The notes: generated by a model not told the origin, from the letters alone. Shown: positions 35,501 through 44,831, counted from the first letter of the stretch. The stretch: DNA of 64,000 bases from Planctomycetaceae bacterium (GCA_021372945.1 JAJFTK010000012.1:25895-89894); one strand, 5' to 3'. Translations and numbers: made by a program.

Positions 35501-35528
35501 ATTCTAACCCAGTTTGACGTGATTACAA
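35501..35528 (-). promoter_or_regulatory. Candidate promoter for the dehydrogenase-cinA pair
   Basis: On the minus strand TTGTAA (complement of 35523-35528) and TAGAAT (complement of 35501-35506) are 16 bp apart, about 90 bp before the start codon. The argG promoter has the same -35 and spacing. Confidence 0.5.
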
Positions 35529-35678
35529 TTACTTGTTTTTACGAACTGATAAAAGATATTTTATCGCTCTTTATATGCGTACGGAGCACTATACGGTCCG
35601 ATAAACATCCTAAATAACTACGATAACCGCTGGGTCGGGTGCGGATCTCTGCCAACTCGCAAAAAGTGTACATTTTTC

Positions 35679-35707
35679 TTGAAAATTCCTTGAAAAAAAG
35701 CTATAAT
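35679..35707 (+). promoter_or_regulatory. Sigma-70 promoter for the two-partner secretion operon
   Basis: TTGAAA at 35679-35684 and a perfect TATAAT at 35702-35707 are 17 bp apart. Transcription would start near 35714 and leave a leader of about 137 bases. Confidence 0.75.
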
Positions 35708-35823
35708 CACCCAATTATTAGGCAATCCTGAAGGTATGTCGGCCCTTTAGCGCTGCACCTGTGAGACCACCTTGGGACAAGAGCGTAAGACACAGAAGAA
35801 AGAATGGATCGCTATTAACTTAA

Positions 35824-35845
35824 TGGATTAAACAATCCAGGGAGG
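35824..35845 (+). promoter_or_regulatory. Hairpin abutting a strong ribosome-binding site
   Basis: TGGATT (35824-35829) and AATCCA (35834-35839) form a six-pair stem that ends directly at GGGAGG (35840-35845), the ribosome-binding site of the TpsB gene. It may modulate translation. Confidence 0.45.
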
Positions 35846-35850
35846 TAAAA

Positions 35851-37707
35851 ATGACTGTTGAATATGTCATGGAGAGAACAATCGCTGTCTTGCTGATCTG
35901 CTTGGTTGGGGTTTCGGCTCTTACGATGGGAGCGGCTCTTCCTACAAACAAGACTCCCGCGCAGCAGATACTCGAGGAAAAGCAGGCCAGTGAGCAAACT
36001 GCCGACGAGCGATCCAAGTCTGCCGGCCAGACTCAGCAGGCCGTTATCGAAGACACCACGCCCCGATTTTCCATTCAGTCGATCGAGTTGAGCGGCAACA
36101 TGCTGATCTCGACCGACGTGCTGCTGTCGAATATTCCTGATCTTTACAACGCGCAAAACCTTGCCGCCGGCGAAACCGGAGCCGTGTATGACTTCCGCGG
36201 GATCCGATCGATCATCGAGACAGGACAACGGCAGCAGGTCAGCGCCCGTACGATCCAAGGCTTCACACAGTATCTTCTTTGGAAATATCAGAAACAGGGG
36301 TATGCAGGCATTTATGTTTATGTCCCCGCGGAGGCCTTTGTTGCCGGTCAGGATCTTTCACAGGGCAGACTGCCCATCCACATTACAGAGGCCGGCATCG
36401 CCAGCGTCGTGGGCCAGTATTACACTGTCAATAATGACCCCGTAGAGAGAGGCTTTTTGCGGAATTCGGCTCTTCTGAACTGGTCCCCTGTCAAAGAGGG
36501 AGAACCGGTCAACCGCAAGAAGCTGGACGATTATCTGAATTTGATGAACCTGAATCCCGACCGTTATGTCTCTGCCGCGGTATCCCGCGGAGAAGAACCT
36601 AACAGTCTGCAAATTCGCTATAATGTCTATGAAGCCTGCCCCTGGCACTACTTCGTACAGGTGGATAATTCAGGAACCGAAGATATCGAATGGACACCCC
36701 GGTTTGGGATCATTAATACCAACCTGCTTGGCTACGATGATAAATTAACGGCCGTTTACCAGGCCGTTCCTGATTCGACGTGGAATGAGGAATATGCCGT
36801 GTTCGGCAGCTATGATTTCCCCATCATGGGTCCACGCCTCCGTTTGAACCTGTTTGCCGGGTATAACGAGTTTGATATCGGAGATTCGCCTCTGGTCAAT
36901 TTCCTGGGGCGCGGTATGTTTGCAGGCGGCACGCTCCGCTTCAATCTGCACCAGTATGAAGACTGGTTCTTTGATATCACCGGCTCGCTGAGTTACGAAG
37001 AGAGCAAGATTTCCACATTGTTCGAAGATTTCTTTAATATCGACACCAATCTTCACATGTTCATGGGCGGGTATGGACTTGAGGTTTATCGCACGCTCGA
37101 CATGAAGGAAACAGCGTTTTCGGTCAATTACCTGACGCTCCTGGACGGTTCCGACGAGGCGAACTTTACCGCTTCGCGCGGCGCCGACGACGACTTTTCG
37201 CTTTATACGACGCGGGCGCGGCATAGCCAGTATCTTGACGCCAGCAAGGTCCATCGCGTTTCGGGAGCCGTGACCTGGATCACGACCAATGACCGGCTGG
37301 TGCCTGCCAAGATGACCACGTTCGGCGGCATGTACACGGTGCGCGGCTACGACGAATCCGAGATCATTGCTGACGAAGGGTTCCTGGCGTCTCTGCAGTA
37401 TGAATACGACCTGGTTCGCAGCGGACAAGTAGCATTGTTTGGAAAGGAAACGGATGAAGATACGCGAAAGCCGTTCCTGCGAAAGCTTGCCCCGCTGGCA
37501 TTCATTGATTACGGCCTAGCCCAGATCGAAAGTCCCACCGCCGACGAAACACGGGACCGGGAACTGGCTTCGGTGGGCGGCGGCATCATCACGGAACTGG
37601 GCAATAACTTCATGGGCACGGTCTATTACGGCTACCCCCTGATCGAAACCGAAGACACGCGAGAGGGGAAGGGTCGGTTAAACGTCGGATTTCTCTTGAG
37701 GTGGTAA
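35851..37707 (+). CDS. Two-partner secretion outer-membrane transporter (TpsB, ShlB/FhaC family)
   Basis: The 618-residue protein has a signal peptide (residues ~8-30, ending near TMGAALP), a POTRA domain starting at FSIQSIELSGNMLIS (about 70-145), a second POTRA-like part to about 240 and a 16-strand type beta barrel in the C-terminal half, ending in the outer-membrane signature GRLNVGFLLRW with a final aromatic residue. In the family it exports its partner TpsA across the outer membrane. The partner gene follows after 44 bp. It has a strong ribosome-binding site and a promoter of its own. An outer membrane of Gram-negative type is implied. Confidence 0.9.
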   Translation: MTVEYVMERTIAVLLICLVGVSALTMGAALPTNKTPAQQILEEKQASEQTADERSKSAGQTQQAVIEDTTPRFSIQSIELSGNMLISTDVLLSNIPDLYNAQNLAAGETGAVYDFRGIRSIIETGQRQQVSARTIQGFTQYLLWKYQKQGYAGIYVYVPAEAFVAGQDLSQGRLPIHITEAGIASVVGQYYTVNNDPVERGFLRNSALLNWSPVKEGEPVNRKKLDDYLNLMNLNPDRYVSAAVSRGEEPNSLQIRYNVYEACPWHYFVQVDNSGTEDIEWTPRFGIINTNLLGYDDKLTAVYQAVPDSTWNEEYAVFGSYDFPIMGPRLRLNLFAGYNEFDIGDSPLVNFLGRGMFAGGTLRFNLHQYEDWFFDITGSLSYEESKISTLFEDFFNIDTNLHMFMGGYGLEVYRTLDMKETAFSVNYLTLLDGSDEANFTASRGADDDFSLYTTRARHSQYLDASKVHRVSGAVTWITTNDRLVPAKMTTFGGMYTVRGYDESEIIADEGFLASLQYEYDLVRSGQVALFGKETDEDTRKPFLRKLAPLAFIDYGLAQIESPTADETRDRELASVGGGIITELGNNFMGTVYYGYPLIETEDTREGKGRLNVGFLLRW

Positions 37708-37751
37708 CCTCAAGGATCGAAGCAGTATAACAATTTAACGAGGGGAATACT

Positions 37752-40700
37752 ATGAAAACTCCAAGCTTTTCTTATGCGCGCCTTGCGCACAAATCCGTCG
37801 CCTGTCTCCTGGCGTTCTGCATGGTCAATTTGCCGGTGTGGGCGTTAAACGCCGGCGATGCCGCTGTATCGGCCGGAACAGCCAACATCACAGCCCCGGC
37901 CGCGAACACCGTCTCGGTTGAGCTGATCACCAACCGCGCGGTCCTGGACTGGACGCAGATGAACGCGACCAACAGTGAAACCCTGAACTTTAGCCGCGCC
38001 GGCGGCTTTGCCGTGCTCAACCGTGTGGCCTCCGCTGTTGATTTTAACGGCACCCTGAACGGCCAGGGCGGGCGCGTTTATATCCTCAGCCCCAGTATTA
38101 TCCTGGGCCCCGATGCCCGGATCAAGGCCGATACGTTCACTGCGGCGGCCATGAACATGACCAATCAGAATTTCATGGACGGCATCGATAAGTTCGAGCC
38201 GTTCGCCGGAGGCAGCGGCAGTGTCACCAATTACGCCAACATCACAGGCGGCCCGGACGGCGTGACCCAGCAGGTCAATCTTTTGGGCAAGACCATCGTT
38301 AATGAAGGAGTCATCTCACTTCCTTCCGGCGGCATAGCCGTAATGGCAGCAGGTGAGAAGATCTACCTGGGCGAGCCCGGCGGCAAAGTGATCGTTGAAA
38401 TGACCGGGGTCAAAGACGGCCAGGTTGTCAATAACGGCACTATCAATGCGCCCAACGGCAAGATCATCCTTGCCGCGGGCGATATCTACTCGATCCCGCT
38501 GCATCCTCAATACCAGGTGGGCGAAATCCCGGATGGAGAGCTTGATTACTCCGTGCCGGCCGATAAGGCGGTCATTGATGCACAGCCGATCATCGCCGAA
38601 TCCGGCGATGGCGCGGTTGTTCAGTCCGGCACGATCCATGCGGACGGCGGAGAAGTTATCCTTACTGCCGGAGATGATGTTCTGGTTGAAAGCGGCAGTG
38701 AGACATCGGCCAGAGATGGGAAGTTTACCGCGTATGCAAATGATTTCGGCAACTTTGATTCACAGACCATATTTGAAGATGGTGCCGCTGTTTATGTTGA
38801 TGGCGGTAAAGCGCAGTTCTATGGCAACCATCTGCTCTATGCGGGAGATACGATCACCCAGCCAGGCGCCAAGCTTTTTATCGGCTCGGAAGAGCTGACA
38901 ATTGCGGACGTCATGCTCGGCGGTGTTCCGGCATTGGATACGGTTTATGAAGAAATGGTTGAATACTATTCCAAGCAAGGTGTAGATCTGGATCTGGCTG
39001 GAGACATCCAGCTTACGGTGAAATACATGGCCGATGGCCAGATTTCCGGCGGCAGCGGCGACATCTATCTGCGAAATATCTTCGAAGACGGAGGCATATA
39101 CTTTGAGCGGCAGTACGAAGACGCCGCAACACCGAGCGGACCGCGCACCGCGATTCACACTACGGCTCATTACGTGTCGTCAACCGAGTACAGGGATGGC
39201 GGGAGTATTTATATGGATTCCGGCGCAAGCGGAATCGTTGCCGGCAATCTAATCACGGACACAATCAGCCCCGATAAAGTCAGCCAGCCCGGCGAGATTA
39301 TGCTGAGATCGAGTAACGGCGGCGACATCGAAGTTGACATGATGAAGGCGAATGGCGCCTATGATACGCAAGTCAGCGCCATCTCAAGCGGCGATCTAAT
39401 TGTTCATGGCGATGCCATATCCGAGAATAAGCAAGTTGATAACGTACAGCAGATTGTCTCAAGAGCTATCTTGTGCCTGGTTGCAGAAGGTGACGTGATT
39501 CTCGAAGGACAGAACTATAAGGTCACAAGCCACGGCAAACAAGAAACAACCGCCGATATCCGCATCTCAGCAGGCGATGACGTTTACGTCGGTTCCGCGG
39601 CAATCAGCGCTGAGGCCAAGACTTCAGAGGCAAAAAGTGTGACAAAGTCAACGGCCCTGGTCGTTGTCCGTGCAGGCACCGCGCAAGATGATCCGGGAGA
39701 GATCATTATCAACGGTGTGACTTATACGGCCGGCCAGTCGTTCCTGCCCGATGGCAGGCTTTATGCCAAGGCCTGGCCAGGCCCGTTTGCAATCGATTCG
39801 AGCGAAACGCCTGCGTCAACAAGCGGAAGCGAAACCACATGGCAGCAGAGCGGGACTCCGGCGGAGAAGTTCTTTGTCAGAATCGATGTTGACAATAATG
39901 CCGCGGCGCCCTGTTCCGATTGCCCTGTACCGCCGGGTCTGCCGCCCGTGCCGCATATTTTCTGGCTGGTCAACGACGAATTTGAAACGAGTTGGCGGTC
40001 GGGTAACGTCAGCGGCTTCGATCCTGAGACCCTTGATGTCCTCTTGAATGATGGTTTGACCTCTGATCCTACGGTTACATTGATTACAGATGTCAGTTTC
40101 GAAACGGCAAAAGGCGGCATGCTGACGCTGGTACAAATCGAAGATCCTGACACTCATCAGTTGTATTGGGCATTCGATTATACGCCTCCGACCGACCAGC
40201 CTTTTGTCTGGGACGGCACCAGTGACTATGCGACCTTCACGGATACATTTGAGTACCAGGCTCAGAAGGAAATCAAGGGCAGCATGGTTCTTTCAAAGAA
40301 TAAAGCCACTGTTGAGATTGCAGTGACCAATTTCCTGCCCATATTGGCGGACAGCAGCGATACGATCCATATGTCAACCGCAGGCAACCCGACCTCGTTG
40401 GGATTTGACCTGAGCAATCTCGTGGTGGACTCGGACGGTACGCCGGGAACGATCAATTACGGCGTTGTTGAAGGATTGATCCCTGTGGCCAACGGTTCGC
40501 TCGCGACAGATTCAAGCGTTGTTCCTGACACGCTGGCGATCAGCGGCGATGTGATCACATACAGCCCTCTTGACGGTTACGTCAGTCCGACCGACAGCCC
40601 GACGACATTCGGGTACAGCGTGGTGGACAGCAGTATCCTCAGCGCGCCTGAGACGCCCCTTGAGCAAACCGCGGATCTGCGGGTGACCGTTACCAATGCC

Positions 40701-42650
40701 CTGCCGGGCGGCGATGTCGTGCTTGAAGACGCTCACATGAATGCCGTCGGAGAAACGGTCGGCGTTGTAAGCGGCAGCCTGACCGATCCGGACGGAGACG
40801 CGATTCTCGAAGAAGTGATCACCCCGGCGACCGATGACTATAACAAATCCTACGGCGGAACGCTGGTGGATAATGGCGACGATACCTTCACTTACACGGC
40901 CGATTCACGGCTGCCCGGTTACACAGGCGAAGATGACTTCGATGCCAGCCTGTGGGACGGACAGATGAATTACTACATCGACGGCAGCAGTGAAAAGGTG
41001 TACGGAACCGGCAACATCGATTTGAATATCACGAACGATCTGCCCGGCGGCGATGTATGGCTGGGTACGACAAACATGGATAGCGGCATCACCAACGGCA
41101 GCATCGTCAGCGGCAGCTTTACCAACGGCGATGGCATTCTGTCGGTTGAAGTGACCGGTCGCTCCAGCGAGGATTACAACCACTCCTATGGCGGAGACCT
41201 TGTGGCCAACAGTGACGGGACGTACGATTATACGCCCGACGCGCTTCTGCCTGGTTATACCGGTGACAAGGTCGATAATTTCGATGATGCCGGGTATGTC
41301 ATATCTCAGAACGCGGATGATCGCTTCGATGTACGCTTGTGGAACGGCGAGTATGATTACTCCGATTTCAACTTTGAAGAAACAGGCGGCAAGGGCGAAA
41401 ACAATCTGGCAAAAGTTTACGGCCAGGGGACTGTGTCGGTCGATATCACCAACACACCGCCGACGGTCACGGACAGCCAGGCGATCGCTCACATGAATAC
41501 GGTTATCCAGGGGCAGCTTGGGGCTTCCGACACAACCGACGCGATCACCATTGTGCCGGGCAGTCCTGTGAGCGAATTCGGAATTGGCGTCACGCTGACC
41601 ACGAATCCCGACGGCACGATTTCATACACGTATACGCCTGCGGACGGGTACGTCGGCGCCGACAGCTTTGACTTCAGCGCCACCGATGGCGAGCGGAACT
41701 ATGTCTTCTCTTCCGAGGGTGCCATTGTCAGCGACGAACTCGTAACAGTAAGCGGCAAGGTGTCGCTTGAATTGACCAACATCAAACCGACGGCTCAGGG
41801 CGACCTGGGCGAGGTCACCACGCCGGACCCGATCCCGCAAAATGGCATCACATCGCCGGTACAGGTGACTGACACGTTCGACCCGCAGCAGACGACGCCT
41901 GATACGCTGAGCATCGTGCCGGGCACCTACACCGGCAACCAAGGCGGCACGCTGCTCTTCGACGGCGCGGCTTGGACCTATACTCCGGCTGAAGGATTCA
42001 CGGGCCAAGAGACGTTCACGGTCAATGTCTGGGACGGACAGAATGTGTACGAACAAGGCCAGAAGGTCGCTTCCGATTACGGGACAGGCACCGTCCTGGT
42101 CAGCGTTACGTCCGAGACGCCGGAAGTGCCGGTTCCGCCGCTGCCCGTGCTGCGTTTGCCGCAACTGAAGGGCTGCCCTGCCTTGATGGATGCCGCGGCT
42201 TCCGAACTGGCCATCAACTCCGATGAATTGCAGCTATTGCTTAGTAACTCGCTGGCTGAAAACCCGAATATGCAGCCGTGCGACGCCTGCGAACAGCTTG
42301 TGGATGCGTCCGCGATCCTGAAGGATCCGGATGGGCAGAGAATGGCCGCGCTGGCTCAGATCTTTAATACGCTGGCGCCGGCTGACGCGCCGCTCACGCC
42401 TGAAGTTCAGGCGTCCGTCGCCACTGCTTTTGCAGACGTGACAAACCAGGATGCGCAGTACGCGCTGGCCAGTGATTACGTTGACGCGTTTGCCAAGTAC
42501 ATAGCAGTCGTTCAACGCGATCTGAAGATGCCGGTGGGCGACCCCGTGGCGCTGGTGCTGCAGAAGTATGGAACCGCGATCAGTGAAAGCACTAACCCGA
42601 ATATCGCGGCCTATATCACTGCACAGATGACCGCAAACGGATCGCTGTAA
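37752..42650 (+). CDS. Two-partner secretion exoprotein (TpsA), with TPS domain and tandem Ig/cadherin-like repeats
   Basis: This is a 1632-residue exported protein. A signal peptide (residues 1-~30, ending PVWALNAG) is followed by the filamentous-haemagglutinin-type TPS secretion domain (about 30-165, with TLNGQGGRVYILSP) that the TpsB partner recognises. Next comes a beta-helix-like region (about 170-700), a cysteine-bearing linker (CSDCPVPPGLPPVP near 720), five cadherin/Ig-like repeats (about 857-1455), each starting with a V/I-T-N-x-x-P element, and an alpha-helical end with CPALMDAAASEL and CDACEQL. It is very likely a surface adhesin or binding protein. The helical C-terminal domain with four cysteines is unusual for TpsA and has no family I know. 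GAGGGG precedes the ATG. Confidence 0.85.
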   Translation: MKTPSFSYARLAHKSVACLLAFCMVNLPVWALNAGDAAVSAGTANITAPAANTVSVELITNRAVLDWTQMNATNSETLNFSRAGGFAVLNRVASAVDFNGTLNGQGGRVYILSPSIILGPDARIKADTFTAAAMNMTNQNFMDGIDKFEPFAGGSGSVTNYANITGGPDGVTQQVNLLGKTIVNEGVISLPSGGIAVMAAGEKIYLGEPGGKVIVEMTGVKDGQVVNNGTINAPNGKIILAAGDIYSIPLHPQYQVGEIPDGELDYSVPADKAVIDAQPIIAESGDGAVVQSGTIHADGGEVILTAGDDVLVESGSETSARDGKFTAYANDFGNFDSQTIFEDGAAVYVDGGKAQFYGNHLLYAGDTITQPGAKLFIGSEELTIADVMLGGVPALDTVYEEMVEYYSKQGVDLDLAGDIQLTVKYMADGQISGGSGDIYLRNIFEDGGIYFERQYEDAATPSGPRTAIHTTAHYVSSTEYRDGGSIYMDSGASGIVAGNLITDTISPDKVSQPGEIMLRSSNGGDIEVDMMKANGAYDTQVSAISSGDLIVHGDAISENKQVDNVQQIVSRAILCLVAEGDVILEGQNYKVTSHGKQETTADIRISAGDDVYVGSAAISAEAKTSEAKSVTKSTALVVVRAGTAQDDPGEIIINGVTYTAGQSFLPDGRLYAKAWPGPFAIDSSETPASTSGSETTWQQSGTPAEKFFVRIDVDNNAAAPCSDCPVPPGLPPVPHIFWLVNDEFETSWRSGNVSGFDPETLDVLLNDGLTSDPTVTLITDVSFETAKGGMLTLVQIEDPDTHQLYWAFDYTPPTDQPFVWDGTSDYATFTDTFEYQAQKEIKGSMVLSKNKATVEIAVTNFLPILADSSDTIHMSTAGNPTSLGFDLSNLVVDSDGTPGTINYGVVEGLIPVANGSLATDSSVVPDTLAISGDVITYSPLDGYVSPTDSPTTFGYSVVDSSILSAPETPLEQTADLRVTVTNALPGGDVVLEDAHMNAVGETVGVVSGSLTDPDGDAILEEVITPATDDYNKSYGGTLVDNGDDTFTYTADSRLPGYTGEDDFDASLWDGQMNYYIDGSSEKVYGTGNIDLNITNDLPGGDVWLGTTNMDSGITNGSIVSGSFTNGDGILSVEVTGRSSEDYNHSYGGDLVANSDGTYDYTPDALLPGYTGDKVDNFDDAGYVISQNADDRFDVRLWNGEYDYSDFNFEETGGKGENNLAKVYGQGTVSVDITNTPPTVTDSQAIAHMNTVIQGQLGASDTTDAITIVPGSPVSEFGIGVTLTTNPDGTISYTYTPADGYVGADSFDFSATDGERNYVFSSEGAIVSDELVTVSGKVSLELTNIKPTAQGDLGEVTTPDPIPQNGITSPVQVTDTFDPQQTTPDTLSIVPGTYTGNQGGTLLFDGAAWTYTPAEGFTGQETFTVNVWDGQNVYEQGQKVASDYGTGTVLVSVTSETPEVPVPPLPVLRLPQLKGCPALMDAAASELAINSDELQLLLSNSLAENPNMQPCDACEQLVDASAILKDPDGQRMAALAQIFNTLAPADAPLTPEVQASVATAFADVTNQDAQYALASDYVDAFAKYIAVVQRDLKMPVGDPVALVLQKYGTAISESTNPNIAAYITAQMTANGSL
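40320..42117 (+). repeat. Five tandem Ig/cadherin-like coding repeats in TpsA
   Basis: Repeats begin near 40320, 40690, 41030, 41445 and 41775, each with a TN-x-x-P element; they share YGG-LVDN-DGT-YTP and LPGYTG words. Repeats two and three are most alike (about 110-135 residues each), so they are the most recent duplication. Confidence 0.7.
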
Positions 42651-42677
42651 TTGATTGAATTGAATTGAATCAAAAAA

Positions 42678-42704
42678 AAAGGGCCCTTTCAGGGCCCTTT
42701 TTTT
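42678..42704. terminator. Strong bidirectional Rho-independent terminator
   Basis: AAAGGGCCCT (42678-42687) and AGGGCCCTTT (42691-42700) form a ten-pair perfect stem around TTC, flanked by a run of A on the left and T on the right. It lies between the TpsA gene and the convergent TPR gene and can end both transcripts. Confidence 0.92.
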
Positions 42705-42725
42705 ATATTTAAGCGGATGGATGGA

Positions 42726-43640
42726 TCACAGGTTGGCCAGAGCGAACAGACCGCCGGCACGGATCTTATTCACTTTGTCATAGATGCGTGCCATGGTTAT
42801 CACGTTGCGGCTTTCAGCCGCCGAGGCAGTGGACTTTGCAAGATAGTACTCACACTGCTCGGTTTTACCTTGGACCTGGCAAAGATAGGCCTTGGTCAGC
42901 CAATTATCCACCAGGGTCAAATCGTAACGGCCAAAAATCCTGGTCTTGACGGTCAGGGCGCTCGAGAGAAGCTCATCCGCTGTTGCGTATTCATGCCGCG
43001 CCATCAGCAGCTTTGCATAATTCTCTTTTAGATTAGCCGTCACCAGGTGGTTTGTTCCATACGTGCTTTCCATAAGGTCCAGCGCAAGGACGTAATTACT
43101 TTGTGCCTTATCCAATTCGCCTTTGGCAAATTGCAGGTGCGCTGTTTCGGCTACGAAAGGAGCCATTTCCTTGCTTTGCAGATCGCAATTCTTCAGCATG
43201 ATCTGAACCGCCTCGCTTAAAACCGTTTCCGCCTTTTCAAGGTCCCCCTGACGGCGGCAAACGTCGCTGAGCATTCGCAAGGTGTGCGCCACATAAGGAT
43301 GCTCTGCAAATAAAGCCTGTTTCTGCAGTTCAATGCCCTTCTCAAATTTGACCTGGGCCTCTTTTAACTGGCCTTCGTAACTATACACAGTTCCAAGATC
43401 GATCATGCACAGGGCCAATTCGCCGGTTTCGGCATGTTGCTCTTGTGCTTGCTGCAGGGCTTTTTGTGCCGCCGCAGCAGCTTTGTCATATTTTCCAAAC
43501 GATAGGTAGGCCCTGGCCATGGACCGAAGGCTCTTGGTCGAAATGAGCTGGCTATTCTGGGCACACAAAGGTGTACTTAGCAGTACCCATAATATAGCTA
43601 AGATTAGCCCGAAAACAGATTTCTTACGTGTTTTTGCCAT
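42726..43640 (-). CDS. Secreted or anchored TPR-repeat protein
   Basis: The 304-residue protein from the ATG at 43640 (GAGAGGCAG upstream) has a signal-like hydrophobic stretch (FGLILAILWVLLSTPLCA) and then tetratricopeptide repeats of 42 residues, such as ARAYLSFGKYDKAAAAAQKAL and LGTVYSYEGQLKEAQVKFEK. It is a kinesin-light-chain-like set of about six repeats. It should be a protein-binding scaffold in the periplasm. A longer start (GTG, 43658) would add six residues. It is convergent with TpsA and no function can be assigned. Confidence 0.8.
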   Translation of the reverse strand: MAKTRKKSVFGLILAILWVLLSTPLCAQNSQLISTKSLRSMARAYLSFGKYDKAAAAAQKALQQAQEQHAETGELALCMIDLGTVYSYEGQLKEAQVKFEKGIELQKQALFAEHPYVAHTLRMLSDVCRRQGDLEKAETVLSEAVQIMLKNCDLQSKEMAPFVAETAHLQFAKGELDKAQSNYVLALDLMESTYGTNHLVTANLKENYAKLLMARHEYATADELLSSALTVKTRIFGRYDLTLVDNWLTKAYLCQVQGKTEQCEYYLAKSTASAAESRNVITMARIYDKVNKIRAGGLFALANL

Positions 43641-43872
43641 TTTCTGCCTCTCTCGCACGTTGCTTTCCCGTTAAAGTATAAACAATGTTGGGTCCAAGAG
43701 CGTTCCTTAGCCGCAAAAACCACTAATTTGCTTTCGATTTGCATCAAACTATGCTGACAAATCGTCTTATTTGGTCTATGACGACCAGAAGCCCGCCGGT
43801 CTTAAGGAAAACTTACAAAAGGATTGAAAAAAATGCTGGAAATTGCAGGATTTATGACTAAAATCCCTTAGC

Positions 43873-44349
43873 ATGAAATTTATTCTGATAGACAAAGTAA
43901 CCGCACTGGATCCCGGTAAACAGTTATCGGCCGTCAAGAGTGTATCGCTTGCCGAGGAGTATCTGGGGGATCATTTCCCAGTTTTCCCGGTTATGCCGGG
44001 TGTTTTGCTGCTTGAGGGATTAGTGGAGTCGGCCAGTTGGCTTGTGCGTCAATTCCAGGGTTTTTCCAATAGCATGGTGCTGCTGGAAAACGCCACGAAT
44101 GTGAAGTACAAGAGCTTTGCCGCGCCCGGGATGCAAATCCAATATACGGTCACGGCAACGGCAATCGAGGAAAACGCCAGCAGCTTCAAAGGGGTTGGCT
44201 TTTGCGGCGATGAAGCGATCGTTGAAGCCAAATTGACGTTACGGCACTTCAATTTGGCCTCAGAAAATCCTAAAATGGCGCACGTGGACGGCACCGTTAT
44301 CGAGAATATGAAACAGCGATGGAAGCTGTTATACGCCGGAAATGAATAG
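43873..44349 (+). CDS. Hotdog-fold 3-hydroxyacyl-ACP dehydratase-like protein 1 (FabZ family)
   Basis: The 158-residue protein keeps the FabZ/FabA active-site pattern: His34 in DHFPVFPVMPGVLLLE and Glu48. Dehydratases of this type remove water from 3-hydroxyacyl-ACP. It starts a five-gene locus with a long ACP, a second FabZ-like protein and two ketosynthases, so it likely acts on an acyl chain held on that ACP rather than in housekeeping synthesis. FabZ normally is about 145 residues, so the length fits. No convincing -10/-35 pair was found in the 214-bp gap upstream (43659-43872). Confidence 0.85.
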   Translation: MKFILIDKVTALDPGKQLSAVKSVSLAEEYLGDHFPVFPVMPGVLLLEGLVESASWLVRQFQGFSNSMVLLENATNVKYKSFAAPGMQIQYTVTATAIEENASSFKGVGFCGDEAIVEAKLTLRHFNLASENPKMAHVDGTVIENMKQRWKLLYAGNE

Positions 44350-44384
44350 ATATTATATTGGAAAGTAATGGAGGCTGAATTCTT

Positions 44385-44777
44385 ATGGCTATGAGCCGAG
44401 ATGAGATTTTTGAAAAAGTACAGGAAGTACTTACGGATGCGCTGGGCCTGGATGACGATGAGGTCAAAGACGAGTCAACGCTTATGGGCGACCTTGGAGC
44501 CGAAAGCATCGATTTTCTTGACATTATTTTCCGGCTCGAGAAGGCCTTTGATATCAAGGTGCCTCGCGAGGAACTGTTTCCCGCCGAGGCTATCTTGAAC
44601 AACCCCGAGTTCGTCAGCGGCGGCAAGTTAACGGCTGCGGGGCTGAACGAATTACGCAGCCGAATGCCGCACACGGACCTGGCTTCTTTTGAAAAAGATC
44701 CGGATGTCAATAAGATCGCCGATCTGTTCACGGTCAACGCCATTGTGAATTTCGTCAGCAAAAAAGTAAATGGTTGA
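44385..44777 (+). CDS. Acyl carrier protein with extended C-terminal part
   Basis: The 130-residue acidic protein has the phosphopantetheine-attachment Ser41 in DLGAESIDFLD, following the usual helix I (EIFEKVQEVLTDALGL). Normal ACPs are 75-85 residues. Here about 45 extra residues fall between the second helix (FDIKVPREELFP) and the last helix (FTVNAIVNFVSKK), including LTAAGLNELRSRMP. The insert may bind a dedicated partner enzyme. GGAG lies before the ATG. The neighbours on both sides are dehydratase genes. Confidence 0.9.
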   Translation: MAMSRDEIFEKVQEVLTDALGLDDDEVKDESTLMGDLGAESIDFLDIIFRLEKAFDIKVPREELFPAEAILNNPEFVSGGKLTAAGLNELRSRMPHTDLASFEKDPDVNKIADLFTVNAIVNFVSKKVNG

Positions 44778-44796
44778 TCTTTAGAAACGGTAATAA

Positions 44797-44831
44797 GAAT
44801 CGGCAGGGTTCGTTCGAACGATCCTGCCGAT
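44797..44831. promoter_or_regulatory. Long nested hairpin between the ACP and second dehydratase genes
   Basis: AATCGGCAGG (44797-44806) pairs with CCTGCCGATT (44822-44831), and inside this lies the perfect palindrome TCGTTC/GAACGA (44809-44820). Together they make a nearly uninterrupted 16-pair stem with no T-run after it. It lies within an operon, so it may act as a processing or attenuation element setting ACP levels above the following enzymes. Confidence 0.75.

Larger units (their letters stand above)
35412..35850. other. Divergent intergenic region of 439 bp
   Basis: It holds the promoter of the dehydrogenase-cinA pair (35501-35528), the promoter of the two-partner secretion operon (35679-35707) and its leader of about 137 bases (35714-35850). 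No gene is seen in any frame. The leader matches no riboswitch that I recognise; its only clear structure is the small hairpin before the ribosome-binding site (35824-35839). Confidence 0.7.

Noticed and set aside
35714-35850. A cyclic-di-GMP or other known riboswitch in the TpsB leader
   Set aside because: The GGGCAAACC and AUGGUAGCC-type core words are missing, and no other class I know fits.
40320-42117. CRISPR-like or DNA-level satellite repeats in the TpsA gene
   Set aside because: The repetition is at protein level with diverged codons and large units; it encodes surface-protein domains.
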